This document shows positions 1 to 9,075 of a DNA stretch of 42,423 bases, piece after piece. Every line of letters begins with the position of its first letter. The first letter of the stretch is position 1. Both the position numbers and the translations under genes were made by a program. The stretch comes from an uncultured Granulosicoccaceae bacterium. Lineage in GTDB: Bacteria > Pseudomonadota > Gammaproteobacteria > Granulosicoccales > Granulosicoccaceae. The notes below the pieces were generated by a model. That model saw only the letters and a list, made by a program, of their open reading frames with translations, did no database searches and was not told the DNA's origin. Location of the stretch: assembly GCA_937981955.1 (NCBI GenBank), contig CALJNA010000065.1:1-42423 (forward strand), given 5' to 3'.

Positions 1-210
1 CTGTTCTCGGTCAATCACACGTTCGCCACCATTAGAGCCAAAGTCAATCGGTTGAACCGAAGAACCTGGTGCACAACGAAAAAGCCCGAACGTCTGGCTG
101 ATCACATGGATATTTTCATGGATGTGTTTTGTGATCGATTGAAGCTATTAAATCTTGCTCCCAGGACTTTACAACAGCGCGCTGCTAAGCAAACTACCGA
201 ATGGGGCTAG
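1..210 (+). pseudogene. 3' end of a DDE-type transposase (cut by window edge)
   Basis: Frame 1 is open from the first base to a TAG at 208-210 and encodes the last 69 residues of a protein. The segment NRLNRRTWCTTKKPERLADH, followed by MDIFMDVFCDRLK, resembles the basic C-terminal tail of IS1-like and related transposases, where an R-R/K-T-W-x-T-T-K-K motif is common. The 5' part lies outside the window, so I cannot tell whether the element is intact, and I do not assign the IS family firmly. No convincing terminal inverted repeat was recognised after the stop. It lies 34 bp from the end of the convergent aldolase gene, which suggests that this edge is a rearranged accessory patch. Confidence 0.5.
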
Positions 211-244
211 CGTGATAATCAGCCCCACTCATCTGGAGCAGTTC

Positions 245-1087
245 TTAAGAGTTGGGGAGCTTGATGTTCGGAGTCGCGTTCTTATATTCGTACTTCTGCC
301 GATCCTGATTCGATGGGCTCGGGTTGCCGGTGCCGTTCGTGGAGTTACTGCCAGCAGCATGGTTTGTTTTTGGATTCAATCCCTGTGCATTGTTACCCTG
401 AGAATTGGTGTCATCTGGCGAATCGCATTTATCTCTTGGCCCGTAGTTAGCAAATTTAGCTATAACACGTTCAATCTCATCATCAGACAACACAACCATC
501 TTATCGAGTTGGCTAGCCAAATAGTACTGCTTGGAAATCGTCTCCAGCTCAACCGCCCCCCACATTGCTTTATCCAGATTCTTTCCAGCTACCACCATCC
601 CATGATTCGCCATTAAACACCCGCTGCGTTTTTTCATGGCTTTAAGAATGTTTTTTGATAGCTTGGGTGTACCGAAGGTTGCGTACTTGGAACACCGAAT
701 AGTGTTTCCACCGAAAGCTGCAATCATATAGTGACAGGCTGGTATTTTGATACGCGCCATGGAGAGAACTGTCGCGTATGTGGAATGAGTGTGAACCACT
801 GCTCCAAAGTCTGGATTACTTTGCAGTATCGCGCGGTGAAAGTGCCACTCCGAAGATGGTACATAAGCCCCGTCCCATTCATATCGATTGTGATCCAAAG
901 ACATACTGACGATATCTTGAGGCTTCAATTGTTCGTATGGAACACCACTTGGTGTAATAAGCATGGTGTTTTCATATCGTGCACTGATATTCCCGGATGT
1001 CCCTTGATTCAAGCCAGAGGAGTTCATCCACAAACAAAGTTCAATGATTTTTTCTCGCAGTTGCCAGTGATCTTCGGATATATTCAT
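245..1087 (-). CDS. class II aldolase/adducin family protein (L-fuculose-phosphate aldolase-like)
   Basis: About 280 residues. The core (to about residue 220) has the class II aldolase layout: an N-terminal NQGTSGNISAR phosphate-binding segment, ITPSGVPY, the SSEWHFH segment with the catalytic Glu, the VHTHS zinc-binding pair, and a third His in MANHGMVV. The family cleaves sugar-1-phosphates such as fuculose or ribulose phosphates into dihydroxyacetone phosphate and an aldehyde; the substrate cannot be read from sequence. FucA-type enzymes are about 215 residues and end soon after the LSDDEIERV helix. Here about 60 extra residues follow, rich in Asn, Ser, Gly and Pro and probably disordered. 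The start is uncertain: ATG at 1087 was preferred over an in-frame GTG at 1099, since neither has a strong ribosome site. A regulator relic upstream suggests a former sugar-use operon. Confidence 0.85.
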   Translation of the reverse strand: MNISEDHWQLREKIIELCLWMNSSGLNQGTSGNISARYENTMLITPSGVPYEQLKPQDIVSMSLDHNRYEWDGAYVPSSEWHFHRAILQSNPDFGAVVHTHSTYATVLSMARIKIPACHYMIAAFGGNTIRCSKYATFGTPKLSKNILKAMKKRSGCLMANHGMVVAGKNLDKAMWGAVELETISKQYYLASQLDKMVVLSDDEIERVIAKFANYGPRDKCDSPDDTNSQGNNAQGLNPKTNHAAGSNSTNGTGNPSPSNQDRQKYEYKNATPNIKLPNS

Positions 1088-1264
1088 TCGCTGGTACACT
1101 CAAGGAGCTGACGTATAAGGAATAACATAATTGCTTTTCCACAAATTATTTCGTGTATTAAATTAATTTTGGCTTTGCTCGTGATTTACGTTTCCCTGCG
1201 AAGCAAAACTCAACCATTCTGATCATTTATCGGCAGGTAAATTGATAGGCCTATTACAAACCGG

Positions 1265-1284
1265 TCGAATTAAAAATAATTCGA
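1265..1284. promoter_or_regulatory. 20-bp palindrome upstream of the aldolase gene, candidate operator
   Basis: Perfect inverted repeat with 8-bp arms TCGAATTA and TAATTCGA around AAAA. It lies about 180 bp upstream of the aldolase start, in an AT-rich stretch without genes. Its symmetry and length fit a dimeric repressor site, but no binding protein is encoded intact nearby. Confidence 0.4.
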
Positions 1285-1310
1285 TTCAACGCACAGTTTT
1301 TCGACAATAT

Positions 1311-1360
1311 ATGTACTGTTTTCACTAAGCAAAGCATGCAAGATGTACTGTTTTCACTAA
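1311..1360. repeat. 18-bp direct repeat, two copies 32 bp apart
   Basis: The 18-mer ATGTACTGTTTTCACTAA occurs exactly at 1311-1328 and again at 1343-1360. A start-to-start distance of 32 bp is three helical turns, as expected for cooperative operators on one DNA face. The right copy contains the stop codon of the regulator relic at 1357-1359. The repeat may therefore be a regulator site or a short duplication left by the rearrangement. Confidence 0.6.
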
Positions 1361-1467
1361 CAGAGCAATCGAGCGTTGCGCTCATCAGTGATCAGACCCG
1401 TTATCAATCCGCTATTCAATACGTCTTTTATAGCTCTGGTTTTTGCTGGTCCACCTGCAACAGAACT
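1357..1467 (-). pseudogene. C-terminal remnant of a SorC/DeoR-type sugar-sensing regulator
   Basis: Read on the minus strand, 36 codons ending in TAG (1357-1359) encode a segment starting SSVAGGPAKTRAIKDVLNSG and continuing LITGLITDERNARLLC. This matches the usual end of SorC-family sugar-binding domains (pattern VAGGxxKxxAIxxALxxGxIxxLITDExxAxxLL). The rest of the gene is missing: upstream, the thioesterase gene ends at 1482, only 15 bp away. A deletion or insertion has probably removed the DNA-binding part. The relic points in the same direction as the aldolase gene, consistent with a former regulator-aldolase operon. Family assignment rests on pattern memory, not on a search. Confidence 0.6.
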
Positions 1468-1481
1468 ACATGACCGATAAG

Positions 1482-1973
1482 TTAGCTGACAATATAAGCG
1501 CCGTTTGCTGATGCGATATCTTTGCCGTTGTCACTGCGCAATACGGATCGTGTTGCGGCAATGCGCCGACCCAGCCTGACAACGCTTGCCTCGGCATAAA
1601 ACGTTTCTCCAACTCCAGGTCGCAGATAGTCAACACGAATATCAATAGTGGCCAGTGCTTTGAAGCGTTGCATAATTTGCTCGGCTGATTCGCTGGCATG
1701 CATTTCAGCTATAGCCCAGATAACCGCCAACCCACCTGCAGCATCTAACACAGCGGAAATAACACCACCGTGTAAGCGTCCATGCATGAAATGCCCGATT
1801 AGCTCTGGCCGCATGTTGAATTCAATGGTTACTGACCCGGGAGAGTAGTCACCCATTTTGAATCCGAGGTACTCATTGAAAACAATCTTGTGCTCGAACA
1901 AATCTGTGATCGCAGCTACTAACTCGGCCTGCTGTTCCGCACTACGAATACTGGTGTCTTCGTGCTCACTCAT
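1482..1973 (-). CDS. yigI: YigI-like hotdog-fold acyl-CoA thioesterase
   Basis: 163 residues, close to E. coli YigI (155). The hotdog signature LHGGVISAVLDAAGG is at residues 67-81, and the strand IDIRVDYLRPG at about 110-120 matches the YigI motif IDLRVDYLRPG. The family hydrolyses acyl-CoA thioesters in the cytoplasm; YigI is described as active on medium and long chains. AAGGA lies about 10 bp before the ATG. The gene starts 33 bp after the stop of the RND pump on the same strand and is probably the last gene of that operon, though a functional link to efflux is not obvious. Its 3' end abuts the regulator relic. Confidence 0.88.
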   Translation of the reverse strand: MSEHEDTSIRSAEQQAELVAAITDLFEHKIVFNEYLGFKMGDYSPGSVTIEFNMRPELIGHFMHGRLHGGVISAVLDAAGGLAVIWAIAEMHASESAEQIMQRFKALATIDIRVDYLRPGVGETFYAEASVVRLGRRIAATRSVLRSDNGKDIASANGAYIVS

Positions 1974-2006
1974 ATTTGAGCATCCTTGTGCGAGTGCAAG
2001 AAACAG

Positions 2007-5000
2007 TTACGCACCAGACCTGCTGGCAGTTGCATCATCGATTTTATTCTCAACGTTTGTATACCGGGCGTTCTTGATACCAAACAGACGTTTTATATCT
2101 TCAAGCACAAGGTAATTAACCGGAATGAGAATTAAAGTAACCAGGGTTGCGAAAAGAATTCCAAAACCAAGCGATACGGCCATTGGAATGAGAAACTGGG
2201 CTTGCGTGCTACTTTCAAAAATCAATGGCGTCAGCCCGAAGAACGTGGTCAGGGATGTCAGTATAACAGCCCTGAATCGCGCAACACCTGCAACTCTGAC
2301 TGAACTGAACAACGGAATACCTTCCGCTCGTCGTCGGTTCACATAGTCAACCAATACCAGAGAATCGTTCACCACAACGCCACACAAAGCAAGCATACCC
2401 ATATAACTCATGATGCTCAGGCTCATACCCATGATCATATGCCCGAGTATGCCGCCAACAACACCGAACGGTATAACGCACATCACCATCAATGGCTGCA
2501 CATAACTCCTGAACGGAATGGCAAGTAAGGTGTAGATGACCAGCAATACAAACAGTAGACCACTTTTCAAACTGCCGAACGATTCTCGCTGTTCACGTGC
2601 TTCACCTTCAAGAGACACACGGATATCAGGATACCGATCTTTTATTGAGTCAAAATACTCGGTCAGGTTGGCTTTAATGCCTTCTATATTGGCTGTTTCT
2701 TTGTCAATGTCAGCTTCTACGTTTAGTGTGCGCCGCCGATCTACCCGCTTGATCGCAGAAAAGCCCCGACCAAGTTTTACATTGGCTACACTGCCCAGCG
2801 GTATCTCTTGCCCCGACGGTGTTCGTATAGGCAGGCGTTGCAGGTTTTCAATAGAGGCACGTTCGGATGCCGGGTATCGAACAACCACTTTGACATCATC
2901 ACGATTACGCTGAATGCTTTGCACTTCAGTGCCCAGAAACGCCGGCCTGACCTGGCTTGCCAGCATGGATAAACTCAACCCAAGCTGTTGTGCCTCGGGT
3001 TTTATACTCAGTTGAATTTCCTGCTTTCCTCCCTCGAACGAATCGCTGATATCGGAAATTCCCGGATAATTGGCAAGCTCTTTTTTGAATAACGCAGCAA
3101 CTTCCTGTAACTCATCGAAATCAAATCCAGTGATTTCCAGATCAACAGGGCTTCCACCGCGCCCAATTTCTGCTCGGTACGATACATTCTTGGCACCCGG
3201 AATATCGCCAATGAGTCTTCGAAGTTCACCAACCACTTGATTGGTACTGACATCCAATGTGCGTTCTTCGGGTGGTGTCAACTCAAACATCACCCGCCCA
3301 ACGTGCGAGCCCGTGCCACCGCGCCCGGCACTGCCAGCGGTAGACATGATTCCCTCGATAATACTCTCGTTCGTATCCGGGTCAACATGTTTGTCCCGCA
3401 ATTGCTGCACCGAATCCACGATTCGATCAATGTGCTTTTGCGTTACTTCGAAAGGGGTACCCTCAACCATTTCCACTGATACTCGTGCCACTTCACTTTG
3501 AACACGTGGGAAAAAGATAAATCGGACATGCCCTGCACTGACATAGCTGAACACGATAATTGCAGCACCGATAAAGAGAGATAAAACAAGGTAGCGATTT
3601 CGCAAAGCCGCTGCCAGTACGGGTTGATATATGCGCTCGACAAACCACTCGAAACCGTCGGCTATTTTGTGCTGCATGCGGGCAAAAATATTCGGTTTGG
3701 TTTCCTTGTGAAAATTCAGGTGGCTCATGTGTGATGGCAAAACGAACTTGGACTCGATGATTGAAAACAACAAAACCGGAATAACAACCAGCGGTATTTG
3801 CGAAAATATCTGTCCACGCACACCTTCAATAAGCAACAGTGGAACAAACGCAGCAACGGTTGTCAGCACACCGAAAGTTACGGGTACTGCCACTTCTTGT
3901 GTTCCGGCTATTGCCGCTTCAACGCGGTTCGGGTTCTTGCGCATGTGCGTATAAATATTTTCTCCAGTAACAATCGCATCATCAACCACGATACCCAGGA
4001 CCAGAATAAACGCAAACAGACTCAACAGATTAATACTGACACCAAGAAACGGCATCATTGCAATGCCACCCAGAATACTGACTGGCACACCGATAAACAC
4101 CCATGCAGCTACCCAAAACCGCAAAAACAGCGTTAACAAAAGCAGTATCAGTATGCCGCCCTGAAATGCGCTTTTAGCCAGTGTCGATAATCGTGCGCGT
4201 ACCGCTCGGGATGAATCACGCCAGTAACCCAGCGACACGCCATAGGGCATGTTTGCTTCATTTTCTTCGATGTACTGTTTAACCTGATCGGACACAGTAA
4301 TCGCACTTTGCAAACCAGTACGAAAGACATCTATTTCAATGGTTCGCTGAGTATTAAATTTTTGTTCAAGCTCATCCTCTGCAAACCCGTCATTAACGTT
4401 AGCCAGATCGCCAACGGTTATGCGCGTGCCATCGGGTCTTGTCAGTACCACGACATTGCGAAAATCTTCCGATCCGTACGCTTGTCCTTTGGTTCTTAGC
4501 AGAACCTCACCACCAGCGGTTTGTATGGAGCCTGCGGCCAGATCAAGCGAGCTGTTGTTAATTGCCTGTGCCACTTCCGATAAGGTGATGCCATAACGAC
4601 TTAGCGCAGCTTCAGATACCTCAATAGCGAGTTCATACTCGCGTGCACCGGACACGGCCACTGACGATACTTCCGGCAAGGCCTCAAGATCATCTCTAAC
4701 CCTCGACGCTAGTTGACGCAGCTCTTTCTCTGGTAAATCACCCGATACAACAACGCTAATGACCTCTCTAGAACGGGAGGGAATATAAATGGAAGGTGAA
4801 TCAACGTCGTCGGGGAAGTCACCGATCTGATCGACCGATTGTTTTATTTCATCGAGTAGTTTTTCAGCATCCGCGCCTTTGAGCATTTCGACATTGACAG
4901 TACCGAGGCCTTCATTGGCAACTGACGTAATACGTTTGATACCTTGAAGATCTTGTATCGCCTCTTCAATTTTGATCGTTACCGCCTCTTCAACTTCTGA

Positions 5001-5174
5001 TGGAGACGCACCGCGAAATGGCGCCCTAATGGTGACTCTTTCGAGTTCAAAGCTTGGGAAAACTTCCAGCGGCAGACGTCCGGAAACTGTAAACAATCCC
5101 CACACGATGATAAACACCATGAGCAGATTAGCAGCGACCGAGTTACGAGCAAACCAGCCAATTAGACCGTGCAT
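2007..5174 (-). CDS. RND-family efflux pump inner-membrane permease
   Basis: 1055 residues, the expected length for an AcrB/MexB-type (HAE1) or related RND pump. The first membrane helix follows the start, with the motif NSVAANLLMVF. FILVLGIVVDDAIVTGEN carries the paired Asp of the proton relay in helix 4. A second set of helices near the C-terminus includes the motif ALCGVVVNDSLVLVDYVNRR. Two large periplasmic porter regions lie between. RND pumps use the proton gradient to extrude drugs, lipids or other compounds through an adaptor and an outer-membrane channel. No outer-membrane factor gene is present here, so a channel encoded elsewhere is inferred. AGGGGAC precedes the ATG. The gene starts 9 bp after the adaptor stop. 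Confidence 0.95.
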   Translation of the reverse strand: MHGLIGWFARNSVAANLLMVFIIVWGLFTVSGRLPLEVFPSFELERVTIRAPFRGASPSEVEEAVTIKIEEAIQDLQGIKRITSVANEGLGTVNVEMLKGADAEKLLDEIKQSVDQIGDFPDDVDSPSIYIPSRSREVISVVVSGDLPEKELRQLASRVRDDLEALPEVSSVAVSGAREYELAIEVSEAALSRYGITLSEVAQAINNSSLDLAAGSIQTAGGEVLLRTKGQAYGSEDFRNVVVLTRPDGTRITVGDLANVNDGFAEDELEQKFNTQRTIEIDVFRTGLQSAITVSDQVKQYIEENEANMPYGVSLGYWRDSSRAVRARLSTLAKSAFQGGILILLLLTLFLRFWVAAWVFIGVPVSILGGIAMMPFLGVSINLLSLFAFILVLGIVVDDAIVTGENIYTHMRKNPNRVEAAIAGTQEVAVPVTFGVLTTVAAFVPLLLIEGVRGQIFSQIPLVVIPVLLFSIIESKFVLPSHMSHLNFHKETKPNIFARMQHKIADGFEWFVERIYQPVLAAALRNRYLVLSLFIGAAIIVFSYVSAGHVRFIFFPRVQSEVARVSVEMVEGTPFEVTQKHIDRIVDSVQQLRDKHVDPDTNESIIEGIMSTAGSAGRGGTGSHVGRVMFELTPPEERTLDVSTNQVVGELRRLIGDIPGAKNVSYRAEIGRGGSPVDLEITGFDFDELQEVAALFKKELANYPGISDISDSFEGGKQEIQLSIKPEAQQLGLSLSMLASQVRPAFLGTEVQSIQRNRDDVKVVVRYPASERASIENLQRLPIRTPSGQEIPLGSVANVKLGRGFSAIKRVDRRRTLNVEADIDKETANIEGIKANLTEYFDSIKDRYPDIRVSLEGEAREQRESFGSLKSGLLFVLLVIYTLLAIPFRSYVQPLMVMCVIPFGVVGGILGHMIMGMSLSIMSYMGMLALCGVVVNDSLVLVDYVNRRRAEGIPLFSSVRVAGVARFRAVILTSLTTFFGLTPLIFESSTQAQFLIPMAVSLGFGILFATLVTLILIPVNYLVLEDIKRLFGIKNARYTNVENKIDDATASRSGA

Positions 5175-5183
5175 AAGCGTCCC

Positions 5184-6728
5184 CTATTTGTATTCAGGTT
5201 CATCGGCATTGGTTCGATCTATCTCCCCTTTGCCGCGATTTTGCTTGGTGTTTGCAGATTGTTCATTTTCAGTGGTTGCTTGTTCATCAGCACCATCGTC
5301 GGTTGCGGGCGCTTTTACCGGTCGTTCGCCAGCGTTGCCATTACGTTGAATCTGCTGACCCTCACCACTCTGATCATCGCCGCGACGGTTTGCACCACGT
5401 TGCCCTTCACCACCCTGGCCATCGCCACGACGGCCCGTGCCACGTTGCCCTTCACCACCCTGACCATCGCCGCGACGGTTTGCACCACGTTGTCCTTCAC
5501 CACCCTGGCCATCGCTTCGGCTTGCGCCACCTTCATTTCCGCCACGCCCACCCGGGCGACCCTCGCGCCGTGGGGGAGCTTTGCCATCCACAGTCGCACG
5601 CACCGGCGTTCCGTTGGTTACCGTGCTCAATGGCGTGGTGACAAGTACGGCACCTGCTTCAAGTCCATCGCTCACGGCAGCAGTTTCTTCATCAAGCCAT
5701 GCAACCACCACTTCTCGCCGTTCCAGTTGGCTCTCGCTGTTCACCAGCAACACTTCACGATCTTCGCGTAGCGCAGCACGCGGCAGAACAAATACATCTT
5801 CAAGTAAACGGCCGGCAATGTTGGCCTGCACATATTGACCTATTCGCAGCGGTGGCTTGCCAGGTGCAAAAGGTCTTTCAACACGTGCAATAACATTGAG
5901 TTGTTGCGTGCCGGCATCAACACCTTCAGCACGAACCACTTTACCGGTCCAGTTCTGCTCGACCCCGTCAACTGTGGCGCTAAGTTCTATATTCGGTAAC
6001 AGACTGCTGGGCACATTACCCGATGCTGGAATGTCGATATACGTTAGCTGTCGGTTGGATAAGGGTAATCTGACATCAACGCTATTGGTTGCATATATTT
6101 GACCCAATCGCGCACCGCGTGAAACAAACTGACCCGGATCAACACTCTTTTCCAACACCTTGCCATCGTAGGGTGCAACAAAACGTGTGCGTTCAAGATC
6201 GAGTTTGGCCCGTTCAACTTGCGCACGCGCAGCATCCCGATTCGCCCGCGCTGCTGCGAGCTGCGGCAAACGCAAAGTAAAAGCTGATGCTTTCTTGCCT
6301 TGTCGCATACTTTCCCATTCCGACTTTGCCAGCGCACCTCTTGCCGCTTCCTCCTGTAAAGCCGCTGAGGATTGCGCCAGGTTTGCTTCAGCCTGAGTCA
6401 GAGCGATGGTGTAGTCACGCTCGTCAATCTGTAACAGCACATCACCTTTCGCGAAACTGCCGCCAACAACAAACAATTCTGAGAGTTCAACAACGGTACC
6501 GGTCACCTCTGCAACCAGCGTAGAAGACTGAGTTGGTTGAATCGTGCCCTGTGAGCGCACCACGACCGGATAGTTACTTTTTGCAAGTGTCGTAGCTTCA
6601 ACCGCTTGCACGGTCGGAAACTGAGGCCGCTTACGCGGCTCTGGCCGATTCTCAAGAATGGTTTTAGCCGCGAAGACACTGCCGACGAGAACCAGTACAG
6701 GAATAAGAACTTTTAACAGTAACTTCAT
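5184..6728 (-). CDS. RND/HlyD-family periplasmic adaptor with a repetitive C-terminal tail
   Basis: 514 residues. An N-terminal membrane anchor ([20 protein letters not shown]) is followed by the lipoyl/barrel-sandwich segment ([23 protein letters not shown]), an Ala/Gln-rich alpha-hairpin and the second lipoyl half ([18 protein letters not shown]). Beta-barrel and membrane-proximal regions extend to about residue 375. The adaptor would bridge the pump at 2007-5174 to an outer-membrane channel. The last ~130 residues are unusual: Gly/Arg/Gln/Glu-rich with a 15-residue repeat. The start was placed on ATG 6728 rather than on the in-frame TTG directly before it. First gene of the adaptor-pump-thioesterase operon, divergent from ygiQ. 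Confidence 0.93.
   Translation of the reverse strand: MKLLLKVLIPVLVLVGSVFAAKTILENRPEPRKRPQFPTVQAVEATTLAKSNYPVVVRSQGTIQPTQSSTLVAEVTGTVVELSELFVVGGSFAKGDVLLQIDERDYTIALTQAEANLAQSSAALQEEAARGALAKSEWESMRQGKKASAFTLRLPQLAAARANRDAARAQVERAKLDLERTRFVAPYDGKVLEKSVDPGQFVSRGARLGQIYATNSVDVRLPLSNRQLTYIDIPASGNVPSSLLPNIELSATVDGVEQNWTGKVVRAEGVDAGTQQLNVIARVERPFAPGKPPLRIGQYVQANIAGRLLEDVFVLPRAALREDREVLLVNSESQLERREVVVAWLDEETAAVSDGLEAGAVLVTTPLSTVTNGTPVRATVDGKAPPRREGRPGGRGGNEGGASRSDGQGGEGQRGANRRGDGQGGEGQRGTGRRGDGQGGEGQRGANRRGDDQSGEGQQIQRNGNAGERPVKAPATDDGADEQATTENEQSANTKQNRGKGEIDRTNADEPEYK
5340..5519 (-). repeat. four tandem 45-bp repeats in the adaptor tail
   Basis: The coding strand carries three near-identical 45-bp units plus a diverged fourth. 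The unit encodes [15 protein letters not shown]; the x-x pair before the final Arg alternates between AN and TG. Copies start at about 5519, 5474, 5429 and 5384, and the fourth degrades to QSGEGQQ. The units keep the reading frame, so copy-number changes would shorten or lengthen the tail without breaking the gene. Confidence 0.9.
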
Positions 6729-6792
6729 CAAGATATCCAGATCTTCTGCGTACTTTGTAAGCGTAAACGCAATTTAAACAATCAGATAGAGG

Positions 6793-6799
6793 TATTATA
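6793..6799 (-). promoter_or_regulatory. candidate -10 box for the efflux operon
   Basis: The minus strand has a perfect TATAAT at 6794-6799, about 66 bp before the adaptor start; the overlapping plus-strand hexamer TATTAT lies 26 bp before ygiQ. No good -35 box is visible at 17 bp, so this is tentative. The overlap would place both divergent promoters on one site. Confidence 0.3.
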
Positions 6800-6824
6800 C
6801 GAGCCGAGACTGAGACCAGCCCAC

Positions 6825-9065
6825 ATGCCCGTACCTAATCGCAACACAAACCGCGCATTATTCGACTACCCGCCTTACTGGGCAGAATGTTACGGCCGTG
6901 CCCCTTTTCTACCCATGAATCGCGCCGAAATGGACGATCTTGGCTGGGATAGCTGTGACATTATTATTGTCACCGGCGATGCCTATGTAGACAGCCCGAG
7001 CTTCGGCATGGCTATCGTGGGTCGATTGCTCGAGTCTCACGGGTTCCGTGTTGGCATCATCGCACAGCCCAACTGGCAAAACATCGATTCATTTCAAGCA
7101 CTTGGGCAACCAAACCTGTTTTTCGGCATTACTGCCGGCAACATGGACTCCATGATCAACCGCTACACTGCCGACCGAAAAGTTCGCTCGGATGATGCTT
7201 ATTCTCCCGATAATGCGGGCGGAAGGCGTCCAGACCGCAGTTCCATCGTCTATGCACAACGATGCAGAGAAGCGTATCCGGAAACACCCACGGTTATTGG
7301 CGGTATCGAAGCCTCGCTTCGACGCATAGCCCATTACGACTACTGGCAGGACAAAGTCCGTCGATCGATTCTGGCCGATGCCCAGGCCGATATGCTGGTA
7401 TATGGCAACGGCGAGCGCGCAATTATTGACATCGCGCACGGACTCGCATCAGGTAAAAGTATAGACGCACTGCGCGGTATTCGCGGCACAGCCTACATGG
7501 TTAACGATATACCCGATGATTGGACGGTCATCGATTCCACCAACGTGGACAAACCCGGTCGAGTGGAACAACTCCACAGCCCGTACGACGTTTTGCCCGA
7601 AGATGAAGCAGCCAGTTGCGATACCGTCGCTCCTGCATCAGATTCAACGGTAACATCAGATTCAACAGTAACAAGTAAAAGTGCAAGCAATGAGGAAAGT
7701 TCTGCAATCACGTTGAAGTTCATGTCACGTGAGGAGCGCCAAGCCATTCGACGTGGTGAGCGGGATAAAACCGTGTTGAGATTACCTTCGTTTGATGTGG
7801 TCAAAAACAACAAGGTTTTGTACGCTCATGCCAATCGCGTATTGCATCTGGAAACCAACCCTGGCAATGCACGCGCACTGGTGCAGAACCAAGGTGGACA
7901 GAAATTGTGGATTAATCCTCCACCAATACCGCTGACAACAGAAGAAATGGATTACGTGTTTGACCAACCCTTCGCGCGGGTGCCGCACCCATCTTACGAA
8001 GGCGCAAAAATCCCGGCGTACGAAATGATCCGTTTTTCAGTCAACATTATGCGCGGGTGCTTCGGTGGTTGTACGTTCTGCTCCATAACCGAGCATGAAG
8101 GTCGCGTGATTCAAAACCGATCGGAAGATTCGATTATCAAAGAAATCGAATCAATGCGCGATACCGTACCGGGTTTTACCGGCGTTATCTCAGACCTTGG
8201 CGGACCAACTGCGAACATGTATCGCATTGCATGCAAGTCGAAAGAAATAGAATCCAACTGCCGTTTACCCTCATGCGTTTACCCGACTATTTGCAGCAAC
8301 CTGAACACCGATCATTCGTCACTGATCAAGTTGTACAAACGCGCACGCGAATTGCCAGGCATTAAGAAAGTGCTGATTGCCTCGGGATTACGCTACGACC
8401 TCGCAGTCGAATCTCCAGAGTATGTAGAAGAGCTGGTCACGCATCACGTAGGTGGCTATTTGAAAATTGCACCCGAACACACCGAACGCGCGCCTCTGGA
8501 TAAAATGATGAAGCCCGGCATTGGTGCCTACGATGAATTCAAAGCGCTGTTTGAGAAATTCAGTAAAAAAGCCGGTAAGGAGCAGTACCTAATCCCGTAC
8601 TTCATTGCAGCTCATCCGGGCACGACCGATGAGGACATGATGAATCTTGCGCTTTGGCTTAAACGCAACGGTTTCCGCGCCGATCAAGTGCAGAACTTTT
8701 ACCCTTCGCCGATGGCGAGCGCTACAACCATGTACTACACAGGTAAAAACCCGTTAAAGCGCGTAAAAAAAGACAGCGAAGATGTCAGTGTGGCTAAAAC
8801 CGCCGCTCAACGCTCATTGCACAAAGCGTTTCTGCGTTATCACGACCCCAACAACTGGCCACGATTACGCGATGCACTCAAAGCAATGGGAAGGGCTGAT
8901 CTGATCGGCAACGGCAAGCATCAGCTAATTCCGACCTATCAGCCTAAGACCGACGGCAGCTATAAAACGCCTCGGCGAAAGAACAGTACACCAGGTAGCA
9001 AGCGTCCGAAAAAAGGCAGAATACTGTCTCAACACACAGGACTACCACCGCGCGAAACTTCCTAG
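6825..9065 (+). CDS. ygiQ: YgiQ family radical SAM protein
   Basis: 746 residues, near the usual length of YgiQ (about 740). The N-terminus has the YgiQ-specific run [19 protein letters not shown] and the cobalamin-binding-like segment [20 protein letters not shown]. The radical SAM cluster motif CFGGCTFC has its cysteines at residues 412, 416 and 419, which would bind a 4Fe-4S cluster cleaving S-adenosylmethionine. The reaction of YgiQ is not established. An Asp/Ser/Thr-rich insert at about residues 265-295 contains two copies of SDSTVTS and is probably a surface loop. The C-terminal basic tail ([16 protein letters not shown]) may bind nucleic acid, which is inference. The ribosome site is weak. 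Convergent with the next gene, with only 10 bp between stops. Confidence 0.94.
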   Translation: MPVPNRNTNRALFDYPPYWAECYGRAPFLPMNRAEMDDLGWDSCDIIIVTGDAYVDSPSFGMAIVGRLLESHGFRVGIIAQPNWQNIDSFQALGQPNLFFGITAGNMDSMINRYTADRKVRSDDAYSPDNAGGRRPDRSSIVYAQRCREAYPETPTVIGGIEASLRRIAHYDYWQDKVRRSILADAQADMLVYGNGERAIIDIAHGLASGKSIDALRGIRGTAYMVNDIPDDWTVIDSTNVDKPGRVEQLHSPYDVLPEDEAASCDTVAPASDSTVTSDSTVTSKSASNEESSAITLKFMSREERQAIRRGERDKTVLRLPSFDVVKNNKVLYAHANRVLHLETNPGNARALVQNQGGQKLWINPPPIPLTTEEMDYVFDQPFARVPHPSYEGAKIPAYEMIRFSVNIMRGCFGGCTFCSITEHEGRVIQNRSEDSIIKEIESMRDTVPGFTGVISDLGGPTANMYRIACKSKEIESNCRLPSCVYPTICSNLNTDHSSLIKLYKRARELPGIKKVLIASGLRYDLAVESPEYVEELVTHHVGGYLKIAPEHTERAPLDKMMKPGIGAYDEFKALFEKFSKKAGKEQYLIPYFIAAHPGTTDEDMMNLALWLKRNGFRADQVQNFYPSPMASATTMYYTGKNPLKRVKKDSEDVSVAKTAAQRSLHKAFLRYHDPNNWPRLRDALKAMGRADLIGNGKHQLIPTYQPKTDGSYKTPRRKNSTPGSKRPKKGRILSQHTGLPPRETS

Positions 9066-9075
9066 TAACGCTGCG

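Noticed and set aside
155..1111. Plus-strand frames opposite the aldolase gene
   Set aside because: No family resemblance or ribosome site; they are shadows of the minus-strand gene.
5340..5519. Regular 45-bp repeats suggesting a CRISPR-like array
   Set aside because: The units are contiguous, in frame and without unique spacers; they are a coding tandem repeat.
5169..5771. Long open frames on the plus strand opposite the adaptor tail (up to 200 codons)
   Set aside because: They arise from the GC-rich 45-bp repeats read antisense; the minus-strand adaptor frame has family domains and a signal anchor.
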